Of a DNA stretch of 64,000 bases, positions 53,338 to 62,310 are shown piece after piece (position 1 is the stretch's first letter; each line of letters opens with the position of its first letter). The stretch lies in NCBI RefSeq assembly GCF_019104725.1, contig NZ_JAHRXF010000031.1, forward strand, positions 1-64,000, read 5' to 3'. The notes under the pieces were generated by a model. It had not been told where the DNA came from, did no database searches, and saw nothing but the letters and a program-made list of their open reading frames with translations. Source of the stretch: Streptomyces corallincola (GTDB taxonomy: Bacteria; Actinomycetota; Actinomycetes; Streptomycetales; Streptomycetaceae). Both the position numbers and the translations under genes were made by a program.

Positions 53338-54095
53338 GCCAGACCGTAGACCGCGCCCTGAGCATCCTGCCGCTGCTCGCGGAGGGCCCCGCCGACCTCG
53401 GCCAGGTCGCGGACCGGCTCGGCGTGCACAAGTCCACCGCGCTGCGCCTGCTGCGCACCCTGCACGAACACGGCCTGGTCTACCGCCAGTCCGACCAGCG
53501 CTACCGCCTCGGCGCCCGCCTCTTCGCCCTCGCCCAGGAGGCGATGGAGAACCTCGACATCCGCGAGATCGCCCACCCCCACCTGGCCCGCCTCAACGAG
53601 AGCTGCGGCCACACCGTGCACCTCGCGGTGTACGAGGAGGGCGAGGTGCTGTACATCGACAAGGTCGAGAGCCGCTACCCGGTCCGCATGTACTCCCGGA
53701 TCGGCAAACCCGTCGCCATCACCGTCGCCGCCGTCGCCAAACTCCTCCTCGCCGACCTGCCCGAGCCCACCCGCCGCGCCCTCGCGGAGAAGCTCGAATA
53801 CCCCCTCTACACGGCCCGTTCCACCCCCAACGCCCCCGCTTTCCTAAGGGAGTTGGAGCAGGTGCGGGAACAGGGCTGGGCCACCGACCTCGGTGGCCAC
53901 GAGGAGTCCATCAACTGCGTCGCGGCGCCCGTCCGCGGCGCCGACGGCCGGGTGGTCGCCGCGATGTCGGTGTCCGCGCCGAACGTCGTCGTCACCGCCG
54001 AGGAACTCCTCACGCTGCTCCCGCGGGTGCGCCGCACGGCGGACGCCATCAGCGGCGAGTACTCCGGAAGAACGCCAGTAAGGGACCCCGCATGA
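53334..54095 (+). CDS. IclR-family transcriptional regulator
   Basis: A 253-residue IclR regulator: N-terminal winged helix (about 1-70, GQVADRLGVHKSTALRLLRT) and C-terminal GAF-like effector domain (about 85-245) with LYIDKVES and AAPVRGADG. ATG 53334 overlaps the kinase stop (ATGA) and follows AAGGAGA. It lies between the kinase and RidA genes. It probably binds the GTTGC-n7-GCAAC site at 52047-52063 and controls both arms of the cluster. Confidence 0.93.
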   Translation: MSQTVDRALSILPLLAEGPADLGQVADRLGVHKSTALRLLRTLHEHGLVYRQSDQRYRLGARLFALAQEAMENLDIREIAHPHLARLNESCGHTVHLAVYEEGEVLYIDKVESRYPVRMYSRIGKPVAITVAAVAKLLLADLPEPTRRALAEKLEYPLYTARSTPNAPAFLRELEQVREQGWATDLGGHEESINCVAAPVRGADGRVVAAMSVSAPNVVVTAEELLTLLPRVRRTADAISGEYSGRTPVRDPA

Positions 54096-54502
54096 CCGAG
54101 AAGACCGCGCTCACCCCCACGACCCACACCGTGCCGCCCGCGAAGTTCTCCCACGGGGTGCGCAAGGGCAACATCCTCCAGGTCGCCGGTCAGGTCGGCT
54201 TCCTGCCCGCCGAGGAGGGCAGGGCCCCCACCCCGGCCGGGCCCTCCCTGCGCGAGCAGACCCTCCAGACGTTCGCCAACGTCAAGTCGATCCTCGAAGA
54301 GGGCGGCGCGACCTGGGACGACGTGATGATGATCCGCGTCTACCTCACCGACACGGACCACTTCGCGGAGATGAACGCCCTCTACAACACCTACTTCGAG
54401 GAGCAGGGCCTCTCCCAGCCCCCGGCCGCCCGCACCACCGTCTACGTCGGTCTGCCGCCCGGCCTGCTCATCGAGATCGACGCGCTCGCCGTCCTCGGCT
54501 GA
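54092..54502 (+). CDS. RidA-family enamine/imine deaminase
   Basis: A 136-residue YjgF/RidA protein. The conserved arginine that binds the carboxylate is in ARTTVYVGLP (about 111-120), with the family-typical QVAGQVGFLP and MNALYNTYFEE. RidA hydrolyses 2-aminoacrylate and related imines released by PLP dehydratases; the divergent D-serine dehydratase-like gene is therefore a logical partner. ATG 54092 overlaps the iclR stop (ATGA). Confidence 0.92.
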   Translation: MTEKTALTPTTHTVPPAKFSHGVRKGNILQVAGQVGFLPAEEGRAPTPAGPSLREQTLQTFANVKSILEEGGATWDDVMMIRVYLTDTDHFAEMNALYNTYFEEQGLSQPPAARTTVYVGLPPGLLIEIDALAVLG

Positions 54503-54654
54503 GCGGCCCCCTTCCCCGTACGACCGCACGGCGCGGCGCCCCCCCACCCGGGGTGCCCTGCCGCGCTCCGCGCTGCCCCGCGCCGCCCGCGACGGCCGGA
54601 CGCACGCCGTACCGCCGTTCTCACCTCCCGACGTACCGACGCAGAGGACCCCCC

Positions 54655-56139
54655 ATGTCCCTCCCGCTCACCGCGTTCGCCGCCCCCGCACCGGCCGCCC
54701 CGCCCCACACCGGCGGCCTGCTCCTGCTGCTCGGCGGCACACCCGGACTGCTCACGGTCGCCGCGCTCGGCATCGTGCTGCTGCTCTTCCTGATCATCAA
54801 GGTGCGGCTCCAGCCGTTCGTGGCGCTGCTCGCCGTGTCCATAGCCGTCGGCCTGCTCGCCGGTCTCTCCGTGACCGAACTCTTCGGCACCGTCCAGCGT
54901 TCCGACGCCGTCTCCACCATCGAGTCCGGGATGGGCGGCATCCTCGGGCACGTGGCGATCATCATCGGCCTCGGTACGATGCTCGGCGCGATCCTCGAAG
55001 TCAGCGGCGGAGCCGAGGTGTTGGCGTCCCGGCTGCTGAACCTCTTCGGTGAGCGGCGCGCTCCGCTGGCGATGGGCCTGACCGGTCTGATCTTCGGCAT
55101 CCCGGTCTTCTTCGACGTCGGCATCTTCGTCCTCGCGCCGCTCGTCTACGCCGCCGCCAAGCGCTCCGGCAAGTCGATCCTGCTGTACTGCCTGCCGCTG
55201 CTCGCCGGTCTCTCCATGACCCACGCGTTCCTGCCCCCGCACCCCGGCCCGGTGGCCGCCGCCGGACTGCTGCACGTGCAGCTCGGCTGGATCATCCTCA
55301 TGGGCGTGGTCTGCGGCATCCCCGCCGTGCTCGCCGCGTGGGCCTACGCCGCCTGGATCGGCCGCCGGATCTTCGTCGCCGTACCGCAGGACATGGTGGA
55401 GGCGGCCGACGAGGCGCGGCAGGCGGTCGTGGCGGAGCAGCGGCGGGCCGGGGTCGAGCCGCGCGAGACGCCCGTACCGCTCGCCACCGTGCTGACCATC
55501 ATCGGCACCCCGCTGGTCCTCATCCTCGCGGCGACCTTCTCCTCCATCGCCCTGGACCCCTCCCCGGCCCGCTCGGTCCTGGAGTTCCTCGGCAACCCGT
55601 TCGTCGCCCTCACCCTCGCCCTGGTGCTCGCCTACTGGCTGCTCGGCATCCGGCGCGGCTGGTCCCGCAAGTCCCTGGAGACGGTGTCCACTTCGTCGCT
55701 GAAGCCGGTCGGCAACATCCTGCTGGTCGTCGGCGCGGGCGGCGTCTTCGGTGCCGTCCTCAAGGCCAGCGGGGTGGCGCAGGCCCTCTCCGACACCTTC
55801 CACGGCGTGGGCCTGCCGGTGATCGTCCTCTCGTACCTGATCTCCCTCGTCCTGCGGGTCGCCCAGGGCTCGGCCACGGTCGCCATCGTGACGACGGCGG
55901 GCATCGTCGCGCCACTGCTCGCCGCCGACCACTCCTCGCAGGCGTTCACCGCGCTCGTCATCATGGCGATCTCCGCCGGTTCCATCTTCGCCTCGCACGT
56001 CAACGACGGGGGGTTCTGGATGGTCGCCAAGTACTTCGGCATCACGGAGCGGGACACCCTGAAGACGTGGACGGTGCTGGAGTCGGTGCTGTCGGTGGCG
56101 GGGTTCGTGGTGGCGGGGGTCGTGAGCGTGTTCGTGTAA
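54655..56139 (+). CDS. GntP-family permease (gluconate or D-serine/DsdX type)
   Basis: A 494-residue transporter with about 12-14 membrane helices. Family marks are FGIPVFFDVGIFVLAPLVY, MTHAFLPPHPGPVAAAGLL, GQGSAT-like RVAQGSATVAIVTTAGI, and SHVNDGGFWMVAKYF. GntP members carry gluconate and related sugar acids, but DsdX of E. coli in the same family carries D-serine. In this D-amino-acid context both are possible. ATG 54655 is 152 nt after the RidA stop and is probably on the same transcript. Confidence 0.92.
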   Translation: MSLPLTAFAAPAPAAPPHTGGLLLLLGGTPGLLTVAALGIVLLLFLIIKVRLQPFVALLAVSIAVGLLAGLSVTELFGTVQRSDAVSTIESGMGGILGHVAIIIGLGTMLGAILEVSGGAEVLASRLLNLFGERRAPLAMGLTGLIFGIPVFFDVGIFVLAPLVYAAAKRSGKSILLYCLPLLAGLSMTHAFLPPHPGPVAAAGLLHVQLGWIILMGVVCGIPAVLAAWAYAAWIGRRIFVAVPQDMVEAADEARQAVVAEQRRAGVEPRETPVPLATVLTIIGTPLVLILAATFSSIALDPSPARSVLEFLGNPFVALTLALVLAYWLLGIRRGWSRKSLETVSTSSLKPVGNILLVVGAGGVFGAVLKASGVAQALSDTFHGVGLPVIVLSYLISLVLRVAQGSATVAIVTTAGIVAPLLAADHSSQAFTALVIMAISAGSIFASHVNDGGFWMVAKYFGITERDTLKTWTVLESVLSVAGFVVAGVVSVFV

Positions 56140-56252
56140 GGCGTGCGTGAGGGTGAATCGTCGTCGCAGGTCAGCGCGTTGGCCTGCGGACGGTGGCGAA
56201 TCTTCGGCGGGCTGACTGGTTCCGGCACAGGAAAGTCGTCCATACTGCGGCC

Positions 56253-56759
56253 GTGGACCAGCGCATAGGATCGAGCAGCAAGCCGTCGGAGACCGACGCG
56301 TCGAAGGCCGAGCCCGTGACGGGCGCCGGCTTCGACCCGGCCTTCATTCCCGGCCTCACGGCCCCGGCCAAGGCGCCCGCGCCCGCCGCCCCGGCCGCCG
56401 AGGAGGAGCCCGCGGACGCGGCCCCGGAACCGGCGCCCGCCGAGGCCCCGGAGGAGACCGTCCCCGACGGCCCCGCCGACGGCCCGGCCTTCGAGGCGTC
56501 CGACCGCCGCGCCCGCTTCGCCGCCGACCACCGCGGCGTCCGTCTCCGCCTCGACGAGGAGGACTGCGAGTTCCGCTGGCACGAGATCGCCGCCGTCGAG
56601 ACCGAGACCGCCCGCTTCGGCAAACGCTTCACCATCACCGTCCACACCCCGGACAGCCGCTGGTACCCCATCGAGATCGAGGCGAAGTCCCGCTCGGACT
56701 TCGCCACCTGGGAATCCGAGCTGGACGCGGTCCTGGACGCGTACTTCGAAGAGGCCTAG
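56253..56759 (+). CDS. Hypothetical protein with disordered N-terminus
   Basis: A 168-residue soluble protein. The first ~80 residues are Pro/Ala/Glu-rich and probably disordered; the last ~85 form a compact domain with alternating strands (VRLRLDEEDCEFRWHEIAAV, then FTITVHTPDSRWYPIEI) similar in style to small PH-like modules. GTG 56253 lies only 6 nt after CATACT, so a leaderless mRNA is likely; an upstream ATG at 56193 is possible. Function unknown. Confidence 0.8.
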   Translation: MDQRIGSSSKPSETDASKAEPVTGAGFDPAFIPGLTAPAKAPAPAAPAAEEEPADAAPEPAPAEAPEETVPDGPADGPAFEASDRRARFAADHRGVRLRLDEEDCEFRWHEIAAVETETARFGKRFTITVHTPDSRWYPIEIEAKSRSDFATWESELDAVLDAYFEEA

Positions 56760-56897
56760 CCCCAGCGGATCCCCCCTCCCCGCGAGCTGCCGCGTCCGCC
56801 CACCCGGACCCGGCAGCTCGTTCGTCCGTCGCACGACTTTCCGGCTCCCGGCTCGTTGATCACTCCGTACGCGGTCGTACGGACGTGGAGGGACCTC

Positions 56898-57155
56898 ATG
56901 ACGGCGATCCAGTACTTCTGGCGGCACCCCCTCGCCGAACAGGTGCGCGCGGAGGGGCGGGAACAGGGTGTGGAGCTGGGGCGTATCGGGGATCGGCGGG
57001 AGATGACCCTCCGCATCCTCCAGTGGCGGGACATTCCCGTCCCGGACTCCGTCCGTGAGCGCGTCGAGGCGTGTGCCGACCTGGACCAGTTGGAGGTCTG
57101 GGCCCGGCGGGCGGTGCACGCGCGGGAGGCGGCGGATCTGTTCGCCGGGGAGTGA
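56898..57155 (+). CDS. Small protein resembling the C-terminus of Rpn/PD-(D/E)XK family proteins
   Basis: An 85-residue protein. The pattern EQVRAEGREQGVELGRIGDR followed by ILQWRDIPVPDSVRERVEAC and LEVWARRAVHAREAADLF matches the C-terminal regulatory tail of Rpn-type recombination-promoting nuclease/transposase-like proteins in Streptomyces, without the nuclease domain. GAGGG precedes ATG 56898; a longer start at 56856 is possible. It may be a stand-alone tail domain or a remnant. Confidence 0.6.
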   Translation: MTAIQYFWRHPLAEQVRAEGREQGVELGRIGDRREMTLRILQWRDIPVPDSVRERVEACADLDQLEVWARRAVHAREAADLFAGE

Positions 57156-57190
57156 GCCGCCGACCGCACTGGCTGTTCCCCTCGCGCGCG

Positions 57191-57227
57191 ACGGCGCCCG
57201 GACCCCTAGGAGGAGTCCGGGCGCCGT
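57191..57227. terminator. Bidirectional terminator before the chitinase 3' end
   Basis: A 13-bp perfect stem (57191-57203 with 57215-57227) with an 11-nt loop lies between the convergent Rpn-tail and chitinase genes. Confidence 0.85.
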
Positions 57228-57242
57228 TCCGGTGGGTGCGGG

Positions 57243-58982
57243 TTACGGCAGGGCGTGGACGTGGGCGCCCACCGAGTTGGACCAGGCGTTGCCCGCGGAG
57301 GCGTCCCAGTTGGTGGACCAGGTCATGGCGCCGCGGAGGGCGGGATAGGTGCGGGAGGGGCGGAAGGAGCCGCAGTTGGTGCCGCGGGCGAGGCAGTCGA
57401 GGGCGTTGTTGACGACGGTGGGGGAGACGTAGCCGCTCCCGGCGCCGCTGGTGGAGGCGGGGAGGCCCAGGCCGACCTGGGCGGGGGAGAGGCCGCCTTC
57501 GAGCTGGATGCAGGCCAGCGCGGTGAGGAAGTCCACCGAGCCCTGGCTGTAGACCTTGCCGTCGCAGCCGAGCATCGAACCGCTGTTGTAGTACTGCATG
57601 TTGACGACGGTGAGGATGTCCTTGATGTTCAGCGCCGTCTGGAAGTACGAGTTGGACGTGGACTGCATGTCGATGGTCTGTGGGGCCATCGTGATGACCA
57701 GCGAGGAACCCGCCTTGCCGGACAGTGAGCGCAGCGCCTGCGTCATGTAGGTCGCGTTCAGCCCGTTCTCCAGGTCGATGTCCACCCCGTCGAAGCCGTA
57801 CGTCTGCATCAGCGAGTACACCGAGTTGGCGAAGTTCGCCGCCGAGCCGGAGTCGCTCACCGACACCGTGCCGTTCTGGCCGCCGATCGAGATGATGACC
57901 TTCTTGCCGGCCGCCTGCTTGGCGCGGATGTCCGCCTTGAACTGGTCCACGGTGTAGCCGCCGAGGCCCGCCGAGTCCAGGTTGAAGGTGACGGCGCCCG
58001 GTGTGCCGGTGGCGTCCGCGAAGGCGACCGCGATGATGTCGTACGCGGCGGGCACGTCGGAGATCTTCTGGACCCGCGCGCCGTTGTTGAAGTTCTGCCA
58101 GTAGCCGGTCACGGCGTGCTTCGCCACGGAGCCGCCACCGCCTCCGCCACTGCCCCCGCCGGTCCCGGCCGTCGTCCCGGTCACCGTCGCGGACTTGCCC
58201 GACTCGCCCGCCGCGTTGGTCGCGGTCACCTGGAAGCCGTACGAGGTCGAGGCGGTCAGGCCGCTCACCGTGGCCGAGGTGCCGGTCACGCCCGTCACCT
58301 TCGTGCCGTTGCGGTACACGTTGTAGCCGGTGGCGCCGGACACGCCCGACCAGGCCAGCGACACCGAGGACGAGGTCGTACCGGTGACGTTGAGGCCGGA
58401 CGGAGCGGCCGGGACCGTCGGGTTGCCCCCGCCTCCGCCGCCCGTGCCGCCCCCGTCGGGGCCGAACAGCGAGACGTCGTCGGCGTAGTAGGCCGCCTGG
58501 CCGTACCAGCCGTGGGTGTAGACGGTCACGGAGGTGGTGGACGCGCCCGTGGTGAAGCTCGTGGTGAGCTGTTTCCAGGACGCGGAGTCCGGCGTCCAGG
58601 TGGAGACGTCGGTGGTGCCGGAGCCGGTCACGCCCAGGTAGCTGTAGCCGCCCTGGACCCACGCGCTCAGTGTGTAGCGGGAGTTGGGCTTCACGGCCAC
58701 CGACTGGACGCACTGCGCGTTGTCCTGCCCGGCCGGGGTCCCGCGCAGCGCAGAAGAGCCGCTGTGTACGGGTGAGTTGACGGTCGTCCCGCTGTTCGCG
58801 GAACACGTCCAGTTCGAAAGGCCGGACTCGAAGCCCGCGTTGCGGACGTTGTTGACGTCGGCGGCGGCGGCGGGTGCAGCCGCCGCGAGACCGGCGACGG
58901 ACACGGCGAGCGCGGTCGCGGCGGACCACAGGGCGGTACGGCGTCTGCGGCGGGATCGGGGCATGCCTGGTGCGCGGTCCAC
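57243..58982 (-). CDS. Secreted GH18 chitinase with carbohydrate-binding and FnIII domains
   Basis: A 579-residue exported chitinase. It has a signal peptide (ending near AAA-ADV), a carbohydrate-binding module (about 40-165, NVRNAGFESGLSNWTC), a Gly linker, a fibronectin III domain (about 185-265), a second Gly linker and a GH18 barrel (about 285-579). The catalytic motif DGVDIDLE with proton-donor Glu is intact. It belongs with family 18 enzymes of the ChiC/ChiD sort that degrade chitin. GTG 58982 is chosen because GGAGG lies 5 nt upstream; ATG 58964 is an alternative. The promoter carries two DasR-like boxes. Confidence 0.93.
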   Translation of the reverse strand: MDRAPGMPRSRRRRRTALWSAATALAVSVAGLAAAAPAAAADVNNVRNAGFESGLSNWTCSANSGTTVNSPVHSGSSALRGTPAGQDNAQCVQSVAVKPNSRYTLSAWVQGGYSYLGVTGSGTTDVSTWTPDSASWKQLTTSFTTGASTTSVTVYTHGWYGQAAYYADDVSLFGPDGGGTGGGGGGNPTVPAAPSGLNVTGTTSSSVSLAWSGVSGATGYNVYRNGTKVTGVTGTSATVSGLTASTSYGFQVTATNAAGESGKSATVTGTTAGTGGGSGGGGGGSVAKHAVTGYWQNFNNGARVQKISDVPAAYDIIAVAFADATGTPGAVTFNLDSAGLGGYTVDQFKADIRAKQAAGKKVIISIGGQNGTVSVSDSGSAANFANSVYSLMQTYGFDGVDIDLENGLNATYMTQALRSLSGKAGSSLVITMAPQTIDMQSTSNSYFQTALNIKDILTVVNMQYYNSGSMLGCDGKVYSQGSVDFLTALACIQLEGGLSPAQVGLGLPASTSGAGSGYVSPTVVNNALDCLARGTNCGSFRPSRTYPALRGAMTWSTNWDASAGNAWSNSVGAHVHALP

Positions 58983-59409
58983 TGGGGCCTCCGGAGGGAG
59001 TGGGGTGGGGAACTCACGGGGGTACAGGGAGTACGGGGAGTGCGAGGAGCACGGAAGAGCGAGGAGCACGGGGAGTGCGGAAAGGCGGACATGACGTGCG
59101 GGGAGCGCTGCGCCGGAGCGGTGCCGTCCCCGCTGGGTCCAAGTTGGTCCAGACCAATTCCGCTGTCAAGAGGTCCAGACCAAATCCCCCGCACGCCCCG
59201 CCCGTTCGCCCGCCCCGCTGACTCCACGTACTCAACCTGTCCTGATTTGGCAGGAGTTGTGATCACGATGTTCCACATGAGGTGGACAAACGCTGTTCTC
59301 CGGCCAATGGCCCGTGGATACAGTGCTCAGGTAGTCACGCAATGAAGTCGCCCTGGCCCGCGGGAGTGACACCGGTGGGCCGCCGGGTGTGAGGAGCGGG
59401 GAGCTGCGC
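58983..59409. other. Regulatory region between chitinase and Tad-linked gene
   Basis: No gene is supported in these ~430 bp. It holds the chitinase promoter with DasR-like boxes, short direct repeats of GGAGCACGGAAGAG/GGAGCACGGGGAGTG type near 59046-59076 in the chitinase leader, and a lower-GC stretch at 59245-59345. Confidence 0.6.
59141..59182 (-). promoter_or_regulatory. Chitinase promoter with two DasR-type boxes
   Basis: On the minus strand the 12-bp boxes TGGTCTGGACCT (59182-59171) and TGGTCTGGACCA (59156-59145) match the repeat pair known from Streptomyces chitinase promoters and the DasR dre half pattern. Between them is TTGACA (59169-59164), and 17 nt further CAACTT (59146-59141) serves as -10, so the second box lies inside the promoter. 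Repression by the GlcNAc-responsive regulator DasR is expected. Confidence 0.85.
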
Positions 59410-60270
59410 GTGCCAACTGCCGTCGCCGTGACCAGTGCCGACATGGCACTGCCGGCGCAGGACGAACGGACCATGCCCGCCGTCGTCCTGCGCGACCTCG
59501 ACCAGCGCCCGCTGGAACAGACCCTGATCGAACTGCACGACCTCACCGAACTCCACGGCCACCTGGTCGTCGTCTGCTCCGAGGCCACCCCCGAACCGGT
59601 ACTGCGCCGCCTCTACACCCTGCGCTCACTGCTGGAGAGCGACCGGATCGCCGTGTTCCGTCCCGGACTTCCGCCGCTCGCCGTCGCCGTCCTCGCCCGC
59701 CAGCTCCGCCAGCTCGCCTCCTGCGACCTCAGCCCCGGCGTGCTCGCCTCCGCGGGCCGCCTGCTCACGCACTACCTGCACGCCGGTGCCGTCCTCGGCT
59801 CGGTCGCCCGGCTGGACCGCGTCCCCGTCGGCCTCAAGGCGCACGCCAAGTCCTGGATGCCCGGCACCCAGTTCGCCGTCCTCGCCCACCCCGAACCGCA
59901 GCTCGTCAAGATCGCCCCCGGAGCCACCCTCAAGGGGCCCGAGTTCGGCACCTGGATGCTCGTCGCCAAGGGACAGCACCCCGGCGACTTCGCCACCGGC
60001 CTCGCCGACACCTGGAACTGCCACGGGCTGCGCGAGACCGACCTGCCCGCCGAGTCCGCCCGCTGGTGGGCCACCCCGCGCACCGCCGAGTTCTGCGCCC
60101 ACCTCGCCGACCTCTCGGTCCTCTACCAACTCGTCTCCTCCGTAAGGCAGTCACGCTGCCACTGGTGCGGCATCGACGTCATCGGGGACCGCTGCGTCTT
60201 CTGCTCCGCCACCCCGCCCGCCCACGACCTGCCCGGACCCCGCGCACTGGAACAACGCACGCCCGCCTGA
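59410..60270 (+). CDS. Zinc-ribbon protein preceding the Tad pilus genes
   Basis: A 286-residue soluble protein of unknown role. The middle is an alpha/beta region without recognised motifs; the C-terminus has a zinc ribbon with two CxxC knuckles (CHWCGIDVIGDRCVFC, about 258-273). GTG 59410 follows GGGGAG; a start at 59389 would include that site. It sits 80 nt before cpaB on the same strand and is probably expressed with the pilus genes. Confidence 0.8.
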   Translation: MPTAVAVTSADMALPAQDERTMPAVVLRDLDQRPLEQTLIELHDLTELHGHLVVVCSEATPEPVLRRLYTLRSLLESDRIAVFRPGLPPLAVAVLARQLRQLASCDLSPGVLASAGRLLTHYLHAGAVLGSVARLDRVPVGLKAHAKSWMPGTQFAVLAHPEPQLVKIAPGATLKGPEFGTWMLVAKGQHPGDFATGLADTWNCHGLRETDLPAESARWWATPRTAEFCAHLADLSVLYQLVSSVRQSRCHWCGIDVIGDRCVFCSATPPAHDLPGPRALEQRTPA

Positions 60271-60350
60271 CCGGACCGGCCACCACCCCGCCCCACCGCG
60301 CACCGCCCGCCCTCCGCCCGACCGACTCCCCCAACGAGGTTGCACGGTTC

Positions 60351-61061
60351 ATGAACTCCCGTCAGCGCCGCGGCGTCATACTCCTCATCCTCTCCGTCCT
60401 CTGCGCGCTCGGCGCCTTCGCCGGAGTCCTCTCCGTCGTCCGCGACGCGCAGTCCAAGGTCGGCCCCGAGGTCGCCGCCTACCGGGTGAAGTCCGAGGTG
60501 CAGCCGTACACCGCCCTGACCGGCGGCCAGTTCGAGAAGATCGAGATGCCGAAACGGTGGCTGTCGGCCAACGCCGTCACCGACCTGACACAGCTGCGCG
60601 GCAAGATCGCCGTCACCACCCTGCGCCCCGGCTCGCTGCTCCAGAGCGACATGATCGTGGACCGGCCCGCGCTCCGCCCCGGCCAGCAGGAGGTCGCCAT
60701 CATGATCGACGCGGCCACCGGAGTCGCCGGCAAGATCACCCCCGGCTCGCGGGTCAACGTCTACGCCACCTTCCAGGGCAAGAAGCAGACCGACCCCGAC
60801 CAGTCGAAGATCATCGTCACCGACGCCCGCGTCCTCGACGTCGGCCGGATCACCGCCCTCGAACCCGACCGCGGCGACGACAACCGGCAACAGGCCACCG
60901 AGGCCGTCCCGATCACCTTCGCGCTGTCCACCCTCGACGCCCAGCGCGTCACCTACGCCGAGTCCTTCGCCCAGCGCGTCCGCCTCGCCCTGGTGGCCCC
61001 CGGCGGCGGCACCGGCATCCCCGACAGGGACCGCACCTACGAACTCGCCACGGACAAGTGA
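60351..61061 (+). CDS. cpaB: Flp pilus assembly protein CpaB/RcpC
   Basis: A 236-residue CpaB: one N-terminal membrane span (about 8-30), then a SAF domain (about 40-105, with the PxxWLSANAVTDL segment) and a RcpC-type C-terminal domain (VAIMIDAATGVAGKITPGSR). CpaB is a periplasm-side or wall-side component of Tad pilus assembly. ATG 60351; no strong ribosome-binding site. It is followed after 10 nt by the cpaE-like gene. Confidence 0.9.
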   Translation: MNSRQRRGVILLILSVLCALGAFAGVLSVVRDAQSKVGPEVAAYRVKSEVQPYTALTGGQFEKIEMPKRWLSANAVTDLTQLRGKIAVTTLRPGSLLQSDMIVDRPALRPGQQEVAIMIDAATGVAGKITPGSRVNVYATFQGKKQTDPDQSKIIVTDARVLDVGRITALEPDRGDDNRQQATEAVPITFALSTLDAQRVTYAESFAQRVRLALVAPGGGTGIPDRDRTYELATDK

Positions 61062-61071
61062 GGCGGTCCGC

Positions 61072-62304
61072 ATGCCCACCAGGATCCTCCCGGCCGGCGC
61101 CGACCCGGACGCCGTACGCTCCCTCGTCACCCTGCTCAGCCAGCTCCCCGACGCCGAACCGCAGCCACCGCTCAACGACTCCACCGCGCTGCTCGACACC
61201 CTCGCCCGGCTCGCCGCCGACTCCGTGGACGAACTCCCCGAGGTCGTCGTCGTCCACGAACGGATCGGCCCGCTGCCCGCGCTGGAGCTGATCCGCGAGG
61301 TCGCGCTCCGCTTCCCCGCCGTCGGCGTCGTCCTCGTCACCGCCGACGCCGGACCCGGCCTGTTCGCCGCCGCGATGGACTCCGGCGCCCGCGGCCTGGT
61401 CGCGCTCCCGCTGTCGTACGAAGAACTCGCCGCCCGCGTCCAGGCCGTCGCCCAGTGGTCCACCGGAGTACGGCGCCACCTCGGCCGGGGCACCGACACC
61501 CCGGCCGGAGCGGGCGGCACCGTCGTCACCGTCAGCGGCGCCAAGGGCGGCACCGGCGCCACCGTCGCCGCCGTCCACCTCGCCCTCGCCGCACAGGCGT
61601 CGGGCCGCTCCACCGCCCTGGTCGATCTCGACCTCCAGTCCGGCGACATCGCCTCCTACCTCGACGTACAGTTCCGCCGCTCCGTCGCCGACCTCGCCGC
61701 CATCAGCGACATCTCCCCCCGCGTCCTCGCCGACGCCGTGTTCCGGCACGACAGCGGACTCGCCCTGCTGCTCGCCCCCGGCGAGGGCGAACGCGGCGAG
61801 GAGGTCACCGACCGCTCCGTCCGCCAGCTTCTCAGCGCCCTGCGCTCCCGCTACGACGTGGTCGTCGTGGACTGCGGCGCCCAGCTCGGCGCCGCCAACG
61901 CGGCGGCCGTGGAGTCCGCGGACACCGCGCTGCTCGTCACCACCCCCGACGTCATCGCCGTACGCGCCGCCAAACGCACCGTCCGCATGTGGGACCGGCT
62001 GCAGATCCGCAAGGCCGAGGAGACCACCCTCGTCGTCAACCGCCACTCACGCGGTACGGAGATCCAGCCCGCCCTGATCCAGCGGATCACCGGCACCGCC
62101 CTCGCCCGCACCGCCGTCCCCGCCCACTTCAAGGAACTCCAGGCCGTCGTGGACGCCGGACGCCTGCACGAACTCGACAACCGGAGCACCGTGAAACAGG
62201 CCCTGTGGACGCTCGCCGGTGAACTCGGCCTGGTCAAGGCCACCGAGGGCGCCCACCGGAGCCCGGGGCGGGGCACGGTCGGCCTGCGCCGCAGGAGGGA
62301 CTGA
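61072..62304 (+). CDS. cpaE: CpaE/TadZ-like ATPase of the Tad pilus
   Basis: A 410-residue ATPase: an N-terminal receiver-like domain without the phospho-acceptor pattern (about 1-130) and a MinD/ParA domain with deviant Walker A GAKGGTGAT (about 156-164), LVDLDLQSGDIASYLD and VVVDCGAQLG. TadZ/CpaE proteins place the pilus machine at the membrane or pole. ATG 61072 gives the full domain. Confidence 0.92.
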   Translation: MPTRILPAGADPDAVRSLVTLLSQLPDAEPQPPLNDSTALLDTLARLAADSVDELPEVVVVHERIGPLPALELIREVALRFPAVGVVLVTADAGPGLFAAAMDSGARGLVALPLSYEELAARVQAVAQWSTGVRRHLGRGTDTPAGAGGTVVTVSGAKGGTGATVAAVHLALAAQASGRSTALVDLDLQSGDIASYLDVQFRRSVADLAAISDISPRVLADAVFRHDSGLALLLAPGEGERGEEVTDRSVRQLLSALRSRYDVVVVDCGAQLGAANAAAVESADTALLVTTPDVIAVRAAKRTVRMWDRLQIRKAEETTLVVNRHSRGTEIQPALIQRITGTALARTAVPAHFKELQAVVDAGRLHELDNRSTVKQALWTLAGELGLVKATEGAHRSPGRGTVGLRRRRD

Positions 62305-62310
62305 GCAGCG

